From Gammaproteobacteria bacterium (GTDB lineage: Bacteria > Pseudomonadota > Gammaproteobacteria > Burkholderiales > Nitrosomonadaceae), in NCBI GenBank assembly GCA_015709615.1, contig CP054179.1:434001-498000 (forward strand): 64,000 bases of DNA, given 5' to 3'. Position 1 is the first letter of the stretch. Every line of letters starts with the position of its first letter. Below the pieces are notes generated by a model. That model was not told the DNA's origin and did not search any database. It saw only the letters and a program-made list of their open reading frames with translations. This document shows, piece by piece, positions 1-9,972 of this stretch. The position numbers and the translations under genes were made by a program.

Positions 1-660
1 TATGCCATGAGTGCGGACGCTGATGACTTGCTGCAGGCCATCGCGGCCGGAATCTGCGTGCAGCAATTTTACGGTTTGATCAGCGGCAAGGGAATCCGGG
101 GAGAAAAACCTTTTTTTCATATGGCGTCGATGGGATTGGATTCATTAACCGTCAAAAACATCGGTAAAAGAAAAGGCCCGCTGAACGATTCGATTTACCT
201 GTGGCACGGCTTAAAAGCGTTGTGCGCACTGCATCATCCGACCATATCGGTGAGCGTTGACGGCCAGCAAGTCATCGATCATGGATCCGGCTATATCATC
301 GTAGCCAATACCTCAGCATATGCGAAAAACCTGCAACTCGTTCCCAGCGCCAATCCGTCAAAAAGTGAATTGGTGGTCGGCTTTTTACCGGGCGCGCAAC
401 CTTGGCATGAATTGGTTAAAGCCGTGCGCATTCTGCAACGCAAACCCGCCAACTTGCCGATGCACTATTTTTCCGGCAAACATATCGCTTGTACTTTGCA
501 TGACAAAGCTTATCCGCTGCAAGTCGACGGTGATTATTTCCGTAATCGCGACATCGAAGCTGACAGCATCGTAGAATTCACGGTGAGTCAACAGCCGATT
601 CGCATACTGGTTCCACCGGCATTGAATATTGATGCGCTGCAGACTGCCAGCAATTTATAA
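1..660 (+). CDS. Diacylglycerol/lipid kinase family protein, C-terminal part (5' end outside window)
   Basis: The reading frame is open from the first base of the window, so the Met at position 7 is probably internal and the true start lies upstream. The visible 219 residues resemble the C-terminal half of YegS/DAGK-type lipid kinases: a beta-rich domain with a 'GSGYIIVANTSAYAKNL' strand-turn-strand, a 'LVVGFL' strand and a late 'QVDGDYF' segment, where the family has a conserved D-G-E/D turn. The N-terminal nucleotide-binding domain with its GGDGT motif is not in the window. Such enzymes phosphorylate diacylglycerol or related lipids at the membrane. It converges with ftsH. Family assignment rests on the C-terminal fold pattern only. 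Confidence 0.7.
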   Translation, partial: YAMSADADDLLQAIAAGICVQQFYGLISGKGIRGEKPFFHMASMGLDSLTVKNIGKRKGPLNDSIYLWHGLKALCALHHPTISVSVDGQQVIDHGSGYIIVANTSAYAKNLQLVPSANPSKSELVVGFLPGAQPWHELVKAVRILQRKPANLPMHYFSGKHIACTLHDKAYPLQVDGDYFRNRDIEADSIVEFTVSQQPIRILVPPALNIDALQTASNL

Positions 661-716
661 AAAAACCAGTCAAAATTGAGAATCAAAGCGGCAGCGACCC
701 TCACCTGCTTTCCTCA

Positions 717-2552
717 TTATTTCTGAGGGTGATGCGTACCGGCAACGATCGCCTGCTTCAATTGGGCTATTTCCGGCTGATTCAGCGTCTCGGTTTTAAG
801 CAGTTCTTCCGCTGTTTTATCCAGCAGCATCCGATTATTTTGCAGAATGTTAACGGCGCGCTCTAACGCTTGATCAACCAGCACTCGCACAGCGGTATCG
901 ATCTTGTTCGCGGTTTCTTCACTGTAATTGCGGTTTTGCGGCAGCATCATATTGGGTTGCAGGAAAGCCGATTGTTCCCGGTCGTACGCGACATTACCCA
1001 GCGCTTCGCTCATGCCATACCGCAATACCATAGCGCGCGCGATATCGGTGGCGCGCACCAGATCGTCCGCCGCGCCGGTGGATACTTCGTTGAATACCAC
1101 TTGCTCGGCCGCCCGCCCGCCGAGCAGTATCGCCATTTTGTTGAGCAGTTCCACACGCGTCATCAAGAAGCGGTCTTCGGTCGGACGCTGGATGGTGTAA
1201 CCCAACGCACCGACACCTCGCGGAATGATCGATACTTTGTGCACTTCATCGGTACCGGGCAAGGCCAACGCCACCATGGCATGACCCAGTTCGTGAAAGG
1301 CCACGACCCGCCGCTCGTCCTGGTTCAATAAGCGATTGCGTTTCTCCAGCCCTGCCACGATGCGCTCGATGGCATTGGTTACATCCGCCATCGTCACCGC
1401 CTCGCCGGCGCGGCGTGTCGCCAGTAAGGCCGCTTCATTGATCAGATTCGCCAGATCCGCGCCACTGAATCCGGGGGTGAGCGCGGCAACCTGGTCCAGT
1501 TTTACATCGTTATGCAATTTCACTTTTTTTACATGCACTGCCAGGATTTGTTCACGCCCCAGCTTATCCGGACGATCCACCAGCACTTGCCGGTCAAACC
1601 GCCCGGCCCGAAGCAATGCCGGATCGAGAATCTCCGGCCGGTTGGTCGCTGCCAGCAGCACGATGCCGCTGCTCGGATCAAAGCCATCCAGCTCGGACAG
1701 CAATTGATTTAAGGTTTGCTCTTTCTCGTCATGACCGCCGCCGAAACCGCCATAAGCGCCACGCGCACGACCCAGCGCGTCCAATTCATCGATAAAAATA
1801 ATCGCGGGCGCCATTTGCCGCGCTTGTTCGAACAAGTCGCGCACGCGCGCCGCGCCGACACCGACAAACATTTCCACGAATTCCGAGCCGGAAATGGAAA
1901 AAAATGGCACGCCGGCCTCTCCGGCAACTGCGCGCGCGAGTAAGGTTTTTCCCGTTCCCGGCGGCCCGACCAGCAAAATGCCCTTGGGCGCGCGCCCGCC
2001 CAAACGGCCGTAATCCGCGGGATTTTTCAGGAAATTGATGATCTCGACCAATTCCTCTTTGGCTTCATCCACCCCAGCGACATCGTCGAAAGTAACCTTG
2101 GTTTCTTTCTCGACAAAAACCTTGGCGCGGCTTTTACCGATCGACATCAAGCCGCCGCCCATGCCGCTGCTCATGCGGCGAATGACAAACAGCCAGATCG
2201 CGATGAAAATCGCCGTGGGCACTATCCAGGACAGTAAATCGCGCAACCAAGTGCTTTGCACTACGCCGGTATATACAACGTTATGCTTATCCAGTATCTC
2301 CGCCAATCCGGGTTCGACGCGCGTGGTGACAAAATCCTTCATGCCATCCGCATTTCTTTCTTTCAGCGTGCCGAAAATCTGATTTTGCGTTATCGCAATT
2401 TCAGCGATGCTGCCTTGCTCCAGCAAGTGATGAAACTGACTGTAAGGAATGGGTTTTACTTGTGTGTATTGCGAATACAGATTTTGTATCAACAGTATGC
2501 TTAACAACGCCACTATGACATACCAGACGCTGAAATGAGTTTGCTTGTCCAT
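717..2552 (-). CDS. ftsH: ATP-dependent zinc metalloprotease FtsH
   Basis: Membrane-anchored AAA+ protease that degrades misfolded membrane proteins and short-lived regulators. At 611 residues it has family length. TM1 is at about residues 8-27 and TM2 at about 108-126, with a short periplasmic loop between them. Walker A GPPGTGKT is at 196-203, Walker B 'IIFIDELD' at about 251-258, and the second region of homology 'ATNRPEILDPALLRAGRFDRQ' near 302-322 carries the arginine finger. The zinc site is H420-E-L-G-H424, where HEAGH is usual, and 'STGAADDL' near 495 supplies the third ligand. The start has GAGG 8 nt upstream. It lies downstream of fadL on the same strand, with about 117 bp between. 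Because FtsH is usually next to rlmE/folP, this is likely a second FtsH paralogue (inference). Confidence 0.93.
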   Translation of the reverse strand: MDKQTHFSVWYVIVALLSILLIQNLYSQYTQVKPIPYSQFHHLLEQGSIAEIAITQNQIFGTLKERNADGMKDFVTTRVEPGLAEILDKHNVVYTGVVQSTWLRDLLSWIVPTAIFIAIWLFVIRRMSSGMGGGLMSIGKSRAKVFVEKETKVTFDDVAGVDEAKEELVEIINFLKNPADYGRLGGRAPKGILLVGPPGTGKTLLARAVAGEAGVPFFSISGSEFVEMFVGVGAARVRDLFEQARQMAPAIIFIDELDALGRARGAYGGFGGGHDEKEQTLNQLLSELDGFDPSSGIVLLAATNRPEILDPALLRAGRFDRQVLVDRPDKLGREQILAVHVKKVKLHNDVKLDQVAALTPGFSGADLANLINEAALLATRRAGEAVTMADVTNAIERIVAGLEKRNRLLNQDERRVVAFHELGHAMVALALPGTDEVHKVSIIPRGVGALGYTIQRPTEDRFLMTRVELLNKMAILLGGRAAEQVVFNEVSTGAADDLVRATDIARAMVLRYGMSEALGNVAYDREQSAFLQPNMMLPQNRNYSEETANKIDTAVRVLVDQALERAVNILQNNRMLLDKTAEELLKTETLNQPEIAQLKQAIVAGTHHPQK

Positions 2553-2669
2553 TACTTGGCCTCAATGTTTGTTGGCAATAAGTATCGTGAATAACACCGG
2601 TGTCAACCGCCGTCATAAGATACCGCAAACCCGCATAAGTTGCACAAGCAATGAGTGCTGCTATTTCGA

Positions 2670-4022
2670 TTAAAAACGCCAGTCCATCTGTAAACCGCCG
2701 ATATTGATTTGCTCGGAATATTGGCCTACGAGAATGTCCCCGGTCGAACCTCTGCGGTTGATGGCGGCATCGTTCATGAACAAGTGCGCATACGCGGCGT
2801 GAATATTGACATTCTTCATGACGGCGTAAGTCACCCCCGCCGTCAGCCAGTAGCGACTGGAATCGGGAATTCGCGCTGAGCGGTTTTGCCCATTGGGAAC
2901 CGGGGTTTCATCGTAGGCAAATCCCATGCGCCATGTCCATTTGTTGTTCTCAGAAAAATAATTGGCGCCTATGGCATAGCGCCAGGTATCGCGCCAGTTC
3001 ATATTCTGCACGTCATCCGGTTGCGCCGATGAAAAATCCGTGCGCAATTCCCGCACCAAGCTCCAGTGCGTCCACAGCGCATCCGCGGAAACTGTCCAAC
3101 GCGGATTGATACGATGCGTAAAACCGAACAGCACAGAATCCGGTAAAGTAACCGAAGTGCGCGTATCAGCATCGACCAGTATATTAGCGCGCGTCAATGC
3201 GATGGCTTTGTCCGGCACGGAAAAGTCGGCATTGCCGTGGATATCGTGCACCACCCGGGAACGGTAGCTGACACCCAAACGGGTATCCTGATTCAGTGCA
3301 TAAAAAGCACCGAAGTTATAGCCAAACCCAACACTATCTCCCTTCATAGAAACATGCCCGTCCGCAGCTTGCGGCAAAATTCCACGGCTGGCGCAAGGCA
3401 CGGGGCCTAACGTCAAAAAACACGCCGGGCCGAGGTCTATCGCGTTGGTTAATTTGGCTTGCATATACTGCACATTAAAACCGGCACCGAAGGAAAATTT
3501 TTCGGTCACCTTAAACGATAACGATGGATTGAAGTTAAAAGTCGATATTTCCGAATCGAGCGCCTGATAACGCCCTTTCCAATCCTGCTGATAGCTATTG
3601 CGCATACCGAACGGCGTATTGAATCCGAATCCGAACGCTATGCGGTTTGTCAGCTCTTGCACGAAATATACATTGGGGACAGAAACCAGATTGGGTGAAT
3701 CGCCGCCGTTGCCGCCTTTCAGCGGCGCGCCTCCGAGCAACGGGCTTAAATGTGAAGCATTGTCGTGGAACGTCGCAGAAGGCGCAATGGCATAGCCTGC
3801 CACCGAAACCAACCTGCCGCGCACCTGGCTCATCGCGCCCGGATTGAAAAACACCATACTGCCGTCATCAATGTTGGACGGCGCGCCTGAGAATGCTTGC
3901 CCCAACTCCTTGACACTTTGCTCCATCACAGCAATACCAGCACTCCATATCGGCATTGAAGCCAGCAACAAAAACAAACCGGTAAAGCGGAGAGCAATTC
4001 GATAAAAAAAACAATTAACCAC
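2670..4022 (-). CDS. FadL/TodX-family outer-membrane transporter
   Basis: A 450-residue OmpP1/FadL/TodX family beta-barrel for uptake of hydrophobic compounds such as long-chain fatty acids across the outer membrane. A signal peptide covers about residues 1-28 (hydrophobic 'FTGLFLLLASMPIWSAG'). The mature N-terminus 'GIAVMEQSVKELGQAFSG' matches the FadL hatch pattern 'A..e.s...lG.A.aG.aa...D.st...NPA', continued by 'DDGSMVFFNPGAM'. The chain ends in aromatic strands and a terminal Phe ('LQMDWRF'), as expected for barrel insertion. FtsH follows on the same strand. The substrate cannot be read from the sequence. Confidence 0.88.
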   Translation of the reverse strand: MVNCFFYRIALRFTGLFLLLASMPIWSAGIAVMEQSVKELGQAFSGAPSNIDDGSMVFFNPGAMSQVRGRLVSVAGYAIAPSATFHDNASHLSPLLGGAPLKGGNGGDSPNLVSVPNVYFVQELTNRIAFGFGFNTPFGMRNSYQQDWKGRYQALDSEISTFNFNPSLSFKVTEKFSFGAGFNVQYMQAKLTNAIDLGPACFLTLGPVPCASRGILPQAADGHVSMKGDSVGFGYNFGAFYALNQDTRLGVSYRSRVVHDIHGNADFSVPDKAIALTRANILVDADTRTSVTLPDSVLFGFTHRINPRWTVSADALWTHWSLVRELRTDFSSAQPDDVQNMNWRDTWRYAIGANYFSENNKWTWRMGFAYDETPVPNGQNRSARIPDSSRYWLTAGVTYAVMKNVNIHAAYAHLFMNDAAINRRGSTGDILVGQYSEQINIGGLQMDWRF

Positions 4023-4355
4023 ACATTGTGTTTTAATAGATTCACCCCTTAATTTTTTTGAATAATTAAAGATCCGTCACTATCATTTCAGTATCCGCAA
4101 TACCATAATGGTTTACTTTACTTAAAGAAATTTTAAAGTATAATTTTCTGAATATTTATCAGAATATTCCGACGCATACAGAGAAATAAGCAATTCTCAT
4201 CCGGCATCGAGATAACATTATGTCATTGTAATAAAATACATACAAATTCTCATGTATCATTTTGTTTGTTTTAAATTGTGGTTGTTCTCGTATTTGGCGA
4301 ATAATGCTAAATTCTTTGGAAAATTTTCCGACAAACTGCGAACAATTTTCACAAG
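4023..4355. other. AT-rich divergent intergenic region (fadL / GGDEF-EAL gene)
   Basis: This 333-bp AT-rich gap lies between divergently transcribed genes and must hold both promoters. A 7-bp inverted repeat (GAATATT, 6-nt loop, AATATTC) lies at 4150-4169 and could be an operator. No RNA gene is recognised, and no -35/-10 pair is convincing enough to place. Confidence 0.4.
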
Positions 4356-6884
4356 ATGTTCGCAATGAAAAATGATCACCGGAAATCCAACCTCGAAAAC
4401 CACGACACGGATCCCCATTTTTATCAAAACAATCACTCCGCTGCATTACTGGCGGAACAAGTCAAACTGCTTTATCAGCAAGCCCCCAAAGCGCTGGCCG
4501 TAACGCTTGTCATAGCCGCGGCGCTTGCTTTTATTTTCTGGAGTCATGTTGCCGAAGAATGGATCATAGGATGGTTGGCCGCCATTTATTTATTAACATT
4601 CGCCAGATTTCTGTTGATCCGATCCTATTTCCGTAATAACCCAGCAGCCTCGGAATCGGCAATCTGGGGACGCCGTTTTTTCATCGGCATATTATTTTCC
4701 GGCGTATTTTGGGGTGTAGCCGGAAGCATTTTCTTTATCGACGGCAGCGCCACGCATCAGTTATTTCTCGCTTATCTGCTAGCCGGTATGATTGCCGGCG
4801 CCATGGCGACTTTATCGTCTTATCGCGGCGCTTTTCTAGCCTTCTCGATACCGGTTGTCATTCCCTTTACTTACCAGGTCATTACACACGAAAGCGACAC
4901 ACACTTGGCGATTGCATTGACATACTTGCTCTTCGTTTTTGCCATGGGCAGCATTTCTCACCGGTTGTACAAAACAGTCGCGGAATCTCTCCAATCCCGC
5001 TTTGATAACTTCGATTTGTTAAAGCATTTAGTGCAAGCAAGAAATCATCAACAAACAATCAACCAAACATTGCAAGCACAAATCGCCGAAAAAGACCGCA
5101 CACAACAAGCATTGCGCACTATCAAAGAACAGTTGGAGCAGCGTGTTACGGAACGCACCGAGGCGCTAGCTCTGGCCAATGATGTGTTGCATCAGGAAAA
5201 AGAATTATTTCAAGTCACCCTGGCGAGTATCGGCGACGCTGTCATCACTACCGGCGCCGATGGAAACATCACCTATCTGAACCCGATCGCGGAGATATTT
5301 ACCGGCTGGAGCAATCAGGATGCCAGCGGCTTACCGCTGCTGAAAGCATTTAATATTCTCGATACCGTCAGCCGGACAGCCGTACCCGATCCACTGGCCA
5401 ATCAAGCTCCGCCCGGAAATTTACAAGGCCATCGCGAATGTTTGCTCATTCGCAAAGACAAGCAGGAATGGATCATTGATTATGCCGTAGCACCGATTCA
5501 AAATGAGCAAAAAAAAGTGATCGGTACCGTCATCACGTTCCGTGATGTGACGGAACAGCGCAAACTGACGCAAAAACTGGCCTATCAAGCAACGCACGAT
5601 TCCTTGACCGGCTTACTGAACCGCAAGGAATTCGAAGCCCGCCTGAACAAAATTCTGTCGTCAACACGCAAAAACGATACGCATGCGCTGTTGTTCCTCG
5701 ATTTGGATCAATTCAAAATCATCAACGATACCTGCGGGCATAGCGCCGGCGATGAATTATTGCGGCAAGTTACAACGCTGCTGCATGCCAAACTGCGGAC
5801 GCGCGATACGCTGGCACGGCTGGGTGGCGATGAATTCGGCATTATCCTGGAACACTGCCCGCAGAATGAAGCACTGCAAGTGGCGCGGGCATTGCGCGAA
5901 CTGGTGCAAAACTTCCGCTTTTACTGGCAGGATAAAGCTTTCACCATCGGCGTCAGCATCGGATTATTTCCCATCGCACACGAAAACAGAGGCCTTGCTT
6001 ATGCGCTGAATGCGGCGGATAGCGCTTGTTACGCCGCCAAAGAACAAGGACGCAACCGGGTGCAGGTATTTCGAGCGGATTCGTCACAGCAAAAACCGGA
6101 ACAAACTCATTGGCTATCACGCCTGCAGCAAGCGATGGCCGAGCAGCGTTTGTGTTTGTATTTTCAACCGATCCGGTCGCTCTCCAGTAACAACGGATTG
6201 GAAGAACACGGCGAGATTTTGTTGCGCCTGCAAGACGATCACGGCCGCTTAATAACGCCGAGCGCATTTCTACCTGCCGCGGAACGGCACGACCACATGT
6301 TGATGATAGATCGCTGGGTGCTCGAACAATCGATCCAGTTGATCAAAGCGCAAGCACAACACCGCTCCAACGCGGTTTATACCGTCAATTTGTCCACTCA
6401 AGTACTCGAAAATGCGGATTTTCTCGATTTCACCGTGAACATAATCAAAGCCAGCAAGCTAAATCCCGCCAGTCTTTGTTTTGAGTTTACCGAACAAATC
6501 GCGTTAACCGATTTACACCATGCGATGCGGTTTTTAACCGCATTGAAAGCGCTTGGATGCCGTTTCTCGCTGGATGACTTCAGCGGCGGCTTGTCGTCGT
6601 TTGGTTATCTGAAAAACATCCCGCTCGATTACCTGAAAATCGACGGCCGATTGATCCGGAACATGCTTTCCGATCCGGTCGACCAAGCGATGGTTGAGTC
6701 CATCAACAACATCGGTCATGCCATGCAGCTCAAAACTATCGCGGAATGGGTTGAAGACGATCAAACCTTGCAGTTTCTCGAAAAGATTGCTGTCGACTAT
6801 GCGCAAGGTTACTGGATCGCCAAACCGTATCCGGTTGATTCAACCGCGATACAGCTCTCGAAGATGAGCAGTTCTGCAAAATGA
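4356..6884 (+). CDS. Membrane PAS-GGDEF-EAL cyclic-di-GMP protein
   Basis: An 842-residue signalling protein predicted to make and/or break down c-di-GMP. Five to seven hydrophobic segments (about residues 45-205) form a membrane sensor of unknown type. A coiled coil follows (225-285), then a PAS domain (about 290-400). The GGDEF domain (about 415-575) has intact 'RLGGDEF' near 489, preceded by an RTRD inhibitory I-site. The EAL domain (about 590-835) has 'GEILLRL' near 619 in place of EAL but keeps the first catalytic Glu. 'TVNLS', 'FEFTEQ', 'LDDFSGG', 'YLKIDG' and 'QGYWIAKP' supply the other metal and catalytic residues. Both halves therefore look active. A second Met three codons later is an equally possible start; neither has a clear ribosome-binding site. 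No partner gene is adjacent. Confidence 0.92.
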   Translation: MFAMKNDHRKSNLENHDTDPHFYQNNHSAALLAEQVKLLYQQAPKALAVTLVIAAALAFIFWSHVAEEWIIGWLAAIYLLTFARFLLIRSYFRNNPAASESAIWGRRFFIGILFSGVFWGVAGSIFFIDGSATHQLFLAYLLAGMIAGAMATLSSYRGAFLAFSIPVVIPFTYQVITHESDTHLAIALTYLLFVFAMGSISHRLYKTVAESLQSRFDNFDLLKHLVQARNHQQTINQTLQAQIAEKDRTQQALRTIKEQLEQRVTERTEALALANDVLHQEKELFQVTLASIGDAVITTGADGNITYLNPIAEIFTGWSNQDASGLPLLKAFNILDTVSRTAVPDPLANQAPPGNLQGHRECLLIRKDKQEWIIDYAVAPIQNEQKKVIGTVITFRDVTEQRKLTQKLAYQATHDSLTGLLNRKEFEARLNKILSSTRKNDTHALLFLDLDQFKIINDTCGHSAGDELLRQVTTLLHAKLRTRDTLARLGGDEFGIILEHCPQNEALQVARALRELVQNFRFYWQDKAFTIGVSIGLFPIAHENRGLAYALNAADSACYAAKEQGRNRVQVFRADSSQQKPEQTHWLSRLQQAMAEQRLCLYFQPIRSLSSNNGLEEHGEILLRLQDDHGRLITPSAFLPAAERHDHMLMIDRWVLEQSIQLIKAQAQHRSNAVYTVNLSTQVLENADFLDFTVNIIKASKLNPASLCFEFTEQIALTDLHHAMRFLTALKALGCRFSLDDFSGGLSSFGYLKNIPLDYLKIDGRLIRNMLSDPVDQAMVESINNIGHAMQLKTIAEWVEDDQTLQFLEKIAVDYAQGYWIAKPYPVDSTAIQLSKMSSSAK

Positions 6885-7046
6885 TCACGGATTTCAGCGC
6901 ACCCATTCCATACACGAATCTGCCGATACTTAGTCCTGTTGCACTCGCCGGCTCAAGTAAATAACTTTGCGCAATTGCGATGAAAACTACTACACTCGGC
7001 CACGTGCCTTGAGGCCAGACTCATATCGCATTATTTGTAAGAAATC

Positions 7047-7859
7047 TCAGGGTTGTTTACAGAGAGGTTGATTGAAATAAGCGTTGAGTATTTCATAAGG
7101 GGTTGCGTTATACAAACTCTTATGGGGTTTGACGGTGTTGTAGAAGTTAATGAAACGGACAAGTTGAATACGTCGGTCAGCAGTGTCTTTAAAACAGAAT
7201 TTGTTGTGCCACATGTCCATGAGCGTGCGGATCACGCGCTCAGCTTTCCCGTTGGTTTGAGGACGATTGACACGAGTAAACTTCTGACCGATACCGTGTT
7301 GCCTGCAAGCTTTGACAAAAGCATGATCGTCAGTTCCTTTAAATTCCGTGCCGTTATCGGAATAAGTGCAATCGATTTGATAAGGACATTGGGCAACAGT
7401 AGCGATGAGAAAGCAAGCGGCGCTGTATTGAGTTTTATCGGGGAAGATATCGGCATATAATTCCCTGGAGAAATCATCGATGGCCACAAACAGGTACTCG
7501 CGAGGTTCATTGGCAGACTGTCCTTTCAATAATGGAAGCCGCTTGGTATCGAGGTGAACGAGCTCGCCCGGATAAGATTTGTTATAGCGCTTCGCTTCAC
7601 GCTTGAGACGTTCCTGGATGGTTTGCTCTACTTTAGCCAAACGTTTGAGGCCATACTGCAGTGTCTTGAAGCGCTGATTGGTACTGCTACGCGGAGTAAA
7701 TTCCTGGAGTCTGGCTCGTTTCAGTACGTCATAAATCGTTGGCCGGCTGACGTGAAAGTATTCTGCCAGCTGAACTACCTTCCACAGCCGGGTTTGATAC
7801 AGCCGCCAGATTTCCTGACGATCCAATAATGTTAAACGAGTGCGTTTGTGTATGTTCAT
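7047..7859 (-). CDS. IS481-family DDE transposase (copy 1)
   Basis: A 270-residue transposase. An N-terminal helix-turn-helix (about residues 9-50, 'LTLLDRQEIWRLY..', 'VVQLAEYFHVSRPTIYDVLKRA') is followed by an rve-type integrase core. The catalytic triad is readable: Asp in 'HLDTKRL' (about 103), Asp in 'YSDNGTEF' (about 166), and Glu in 'GKAERVIRT' (about 207). Its start lies one base after a 10-bp hairpin whose loop holds the Shine-Dalgarno. The protein is the same as in copies 2 and 3. It is complete and probably active. Confidence 0.95.
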   Translation of the reverse strand: MNIHKRTRLTLLDRQEIWRLYQTRLWKVVQLAEYFHVSRPTIYDVLKRARLQEFTPRSSTNQRFKTLQYGLKRLAKVEQTIQERLKREAKRYNKSYPGELVHLDTKRLPLLKGQSANEPREYLFVAIDDFSRELYADIFPDKTQYSAACFLIATVAQCPYQIDCTYSDNGTEFKGTDDHAFVKACRQHGIGQKFTRVNRPQTNGKAERVIRTLMDMWHNKFCFKDTADRRIQLVRFINFYNTVKPHKSLYNATPYEILNAYFNQPLCKQP

Positions 7860-7885
7860 CTACAGTATTCTCCTGAATACTGTAA
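7857..7885 (-). promoter_or_regulatory. Transposase leader hairpin with Shine-Dalgarno in the loop (copy 1)
   Basis: Read on the minus strand, TACAGTATTC, AGGA, GAATACTGTA form a 10-bp perfect stem with a 4-nt loop, then one G and the ATG. The AGGAG ribosome-binding site is the loop plus the first paired base. The same structure occurs in copies 2 (10370-10393) and 3. Confidence 0.75.
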
Positions 7886-8012
7886 ACAACGCTAGAAATT
7901 CTTACACATTATTTAATCGTAAACTGTGCTTTCTCATTTGACTTCGCATTACCTGACCATTGTTCGCTATCTTTTTTAAAGTTTTTCCTGGATTTGTAAC
8001 GATTCAGAAACC

Positions 8013-9536
8013 ATGAACCCGGCCGGACACCCCAAAGGTTTATACCTCCTGTTCTTTACAGAAATGTGGGAACGCTTTAGTTACTATGGCATGCGCGCCA
8101 TTTTCACCTTGTTTATGATCAAAGCGCTGCTGTTCGACAAAGCATTGGCATCTGAGATTTATGGCAGTTACACCGGTTTGGTTTATCTCACGCCACTCAT
8201 CGGCGGTTATGTCGCGGATCGTTACTGGGGTAACAGGCGGGCCATACTGGCAGGTGGCATTTTGATGGCGATCGGGCATTTTTGCATGTTTCTGTCCGCG
8301 GCGAATTACAGCGATATTGCTTTCGCGCAACCGATGTTATTTTTAGGTTTGGGGTTTCTCATTTTCGGCAATGGTTTTTTCAAACCGAATATTTCCACCA
8401 TGGTGGGCCAACTCTACCCGCAAGGCGATCAACGCATCGATGCTGCATTCACGATTTTTTATATGGGCATCAACCTCGGCGCCTTCCTCGCGCCGCTGGT
8501 GTGCGGTGGTCTGGGCGATACGGGAAACCCTGCCGATTTCAAATGGGGATTTCTTGCCGCTGGTATCGGCATGATCATCAGTACTCTGTCATTTGAATTG
8601 CTCAAAAATAAACTGATTGTCACCCCGGCGGGCGAAGGTATCGGACTGGTCCCGGAGAAAAAAGTGCTGCAAGGTAACGAGACCGAAGCGTCCGCTCTGC
8701 CGTTTGCTCAGCTGTTCGGCTGGATCGCCGCTGCGGCTGTATTATTTGCTGCATTTTATGGTTTTATGGAACTGGGTGTGATCGGATCGGCCATTTTTTC
8801 CATCTCGATTATCGGCCCCGCCGCTATCATTACCGATAAGACATTAACCGCGATTGAAAAGCAGCGGATAGCCGTGATTTACATTCTTGCCTTTTTCGTC
8901 ATCTTCTTCTGGGCGGCGTTCGAACAGGCCGGTGCATCGCTAACCTTCTTCGCCGCAGAGCAAGTCGACAGAAACCTGTTCGGAACGGAAATTCCCGCCA
9001 GCTTCTTTCAATCGATCAATGCAGTACTGATTATTGTGTTAGCGCCGCTGTTCGCTTTTATTTGGGCATTCCTCGACCGGCATAACCGGGAACCTTCATC
9101 GCCCGCCAAGCAAGCGTGGGGGTTGCTGTTCCTGGCGATCGGCTATTGGGTAATCGCCTTCGGTGTCAAAGGCGTGGATCCTGCAACTAAAGTCAGCATG
9201 ATGTGGCTGTTCAGTTTGTATTTGCTGCATACCATCGGCGAATTGTGCTTGTCGCCCATCGGCTTAGCGATGGTGGTCAAACTGTCGCCGGCGAAATTCG
9301 CTTCGTTATTGATGGGCATTTGGTTTTCATCCATGGCCGCAGCGAGCAAATTTGCCGGTACACTCAGCGCTTTGTACCCCGATCCGGCACTCCCTGCGGC
9401 ACCGGTCTTTGCAGGCTTCGAGATCGTCGACCTATACGATTTTTTCATGATCTTTGTAATCCTGTCCGGATTTGCAGCGATCCTTTTGTTCGCGCTGACC
9501 AAAACACTGCAGAAAATGATGCACGGTACGCAGTAA
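8013..9536 (+). CDS. POT/PTR-family proton-dependent oligopeptide transporter
   Basis: A 507-residue major-facilitator protein of the proton-oligopeptide (POT) family, importing di- and tripeptides across the inner membrane. The N-terminal 'FTEMWERFSYYGMRA' holds the ExxERFxYYG proton-coupling motif (about residues 17-25). 'GGYVADRYWGNRRAI' matches the MFS loop 2-3 motif, and 'FKPNISTMVGQLY' is the conserved POT TM4 segment. It has about 14 hydrophobic segments and normal length. It lies between two inverted IS481 copies, but copy 1 carries its own target duplication, so this is not a simple composite transposon. Confidence 0.93.
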   Translation: MNPAGHPKGLYLLFFTEMWERFSYYGMRAIFTLFMIKALLFDKALASEIYGSYTGLVYLTPLIGGYVADRYWGNRRAILAGGILMAIGHFCMFLSAANYSDIAFAQPMLFLGLGFLIFGNGFFKPNISTMVGQLYPQGDQRIDAAFTIFYMGINLGAFLAPLVCGGLGDTGNPADFKWGFLAAGIGMIISTLSFELLKNKLIVTPAGEGIGLVPEKKVLQGNETEASALPFAQLFGWIAAAAVLFAAFYGFMELGVIGSAIFSISIIGPAAIITDKTLTAIEKQRIAVIYILAFFVIFFWAAFEQAGASLTFFAAEQVDRNLFGTEIPASFFQSINAVLIIVLAPLFAFIWAFLDRHNREPSSPAKQAWGLLFLAIGYWVIAFGVKGVDPATKVSMMWLFSLYLLHTIGELCLSPIGLAMVVKLSPAKFASLLMGIWFSSMAAASKFAGTLSALYPDPALPAAPVFAGFEIVDLYDFFMIFVILSGFAAILLFALTKTLQKMMHGTQ

Positions 9537-9602
9537 AGTCGTTTTGCCATCGTTTAAATTCTGCTCATTGCAGATTTCCAGCGCAATCCCGAATTGTTTT
9601 TT

Positions 9603-9947
9603 TCATCTCCGGTGGTGATGTCCACCGCGATGACCACCCTGATGGCCGCCGCCCCAATGCCCGCGTCCGGAATGATGATGTCCGCCGCCGACATGGCCGT
9701 GATGACCCTGTTGCCCTGCGTGAGGGCGATGACCACCGTGCCGATGCGAGTGCCGGTGACCGCCATTGTAATATCCGAATCCGCCCAAATAGCTTTGACC
9801 GGCATAATACGGTGCTTGATAGCCGTAACCACTATATACCGCGCCGCGGTAATAGCCTGTTCCGCCGTAATAAGGTGTAGCCACACAGCCCGCTAAAAAA
9901 ATAATGATGGCGATGACAAGGGGGATCAGCATTTTTTTTGTACACAT
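9603..9947 (-). CDS. His/Gly-rich small lipoprotein
   Basis: A 114-residue protein with a lipoprotein signal: Met-Cys-Thr-Lys-Lys, a hydrophobic stretch, then lipobox L-A-G-C at about residues 18-21. The mature part has a Tyr/Gly-rich half (repeats such as YYGG, GYGY) and a C-terminal third dominated by His and Gly (HRHSHRHGG, GHHHSGRGHWGG). Such composition suggests metal (Ni, Cu, Zn, Co) binding or buffering in the periplasm or outer membrane, but this is inference; no named family is recognised. The start is supported by GGAGAAAT just upstream. The upstream leader contains nested inverted repeats (9973-10010). Confidence 0.8.
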   Translation of the reverse strand: MCTKKMLIPLVIAIIIFLAGCVATPYYGGTGYYRGAVYSGYGYQAPYYAGQSYLGGFGYYNGGHRHSHRHGGHRPHAGQQGHHGHVGGGHHHSGRGHWGGGHQGGHRGGHHHRR

Positions 9948-9972
9948 GATATTTCTCCAGGATCAATTACCG

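Larger units (their letters stand above)
7036..7906 (-). mobile_element. IS481-family insertion sequence, copy 1
   Basis: An 871-bp element with terminal inverted repeats of about 27 bp: both ends begin TGTAAGAA, diverge for 8 bp, then share GTTGTTTACAG. It is flanked by a perfect 7-bp direct repeat, CATTATT (7029-7035 and 7907-7913), the target-site duplication of an intact insertion. It encodes one transposase on the minus strand. Copies 2 and 3 have the same length and appear identical in sequence, so transposition was recent. Confidence 0.95.
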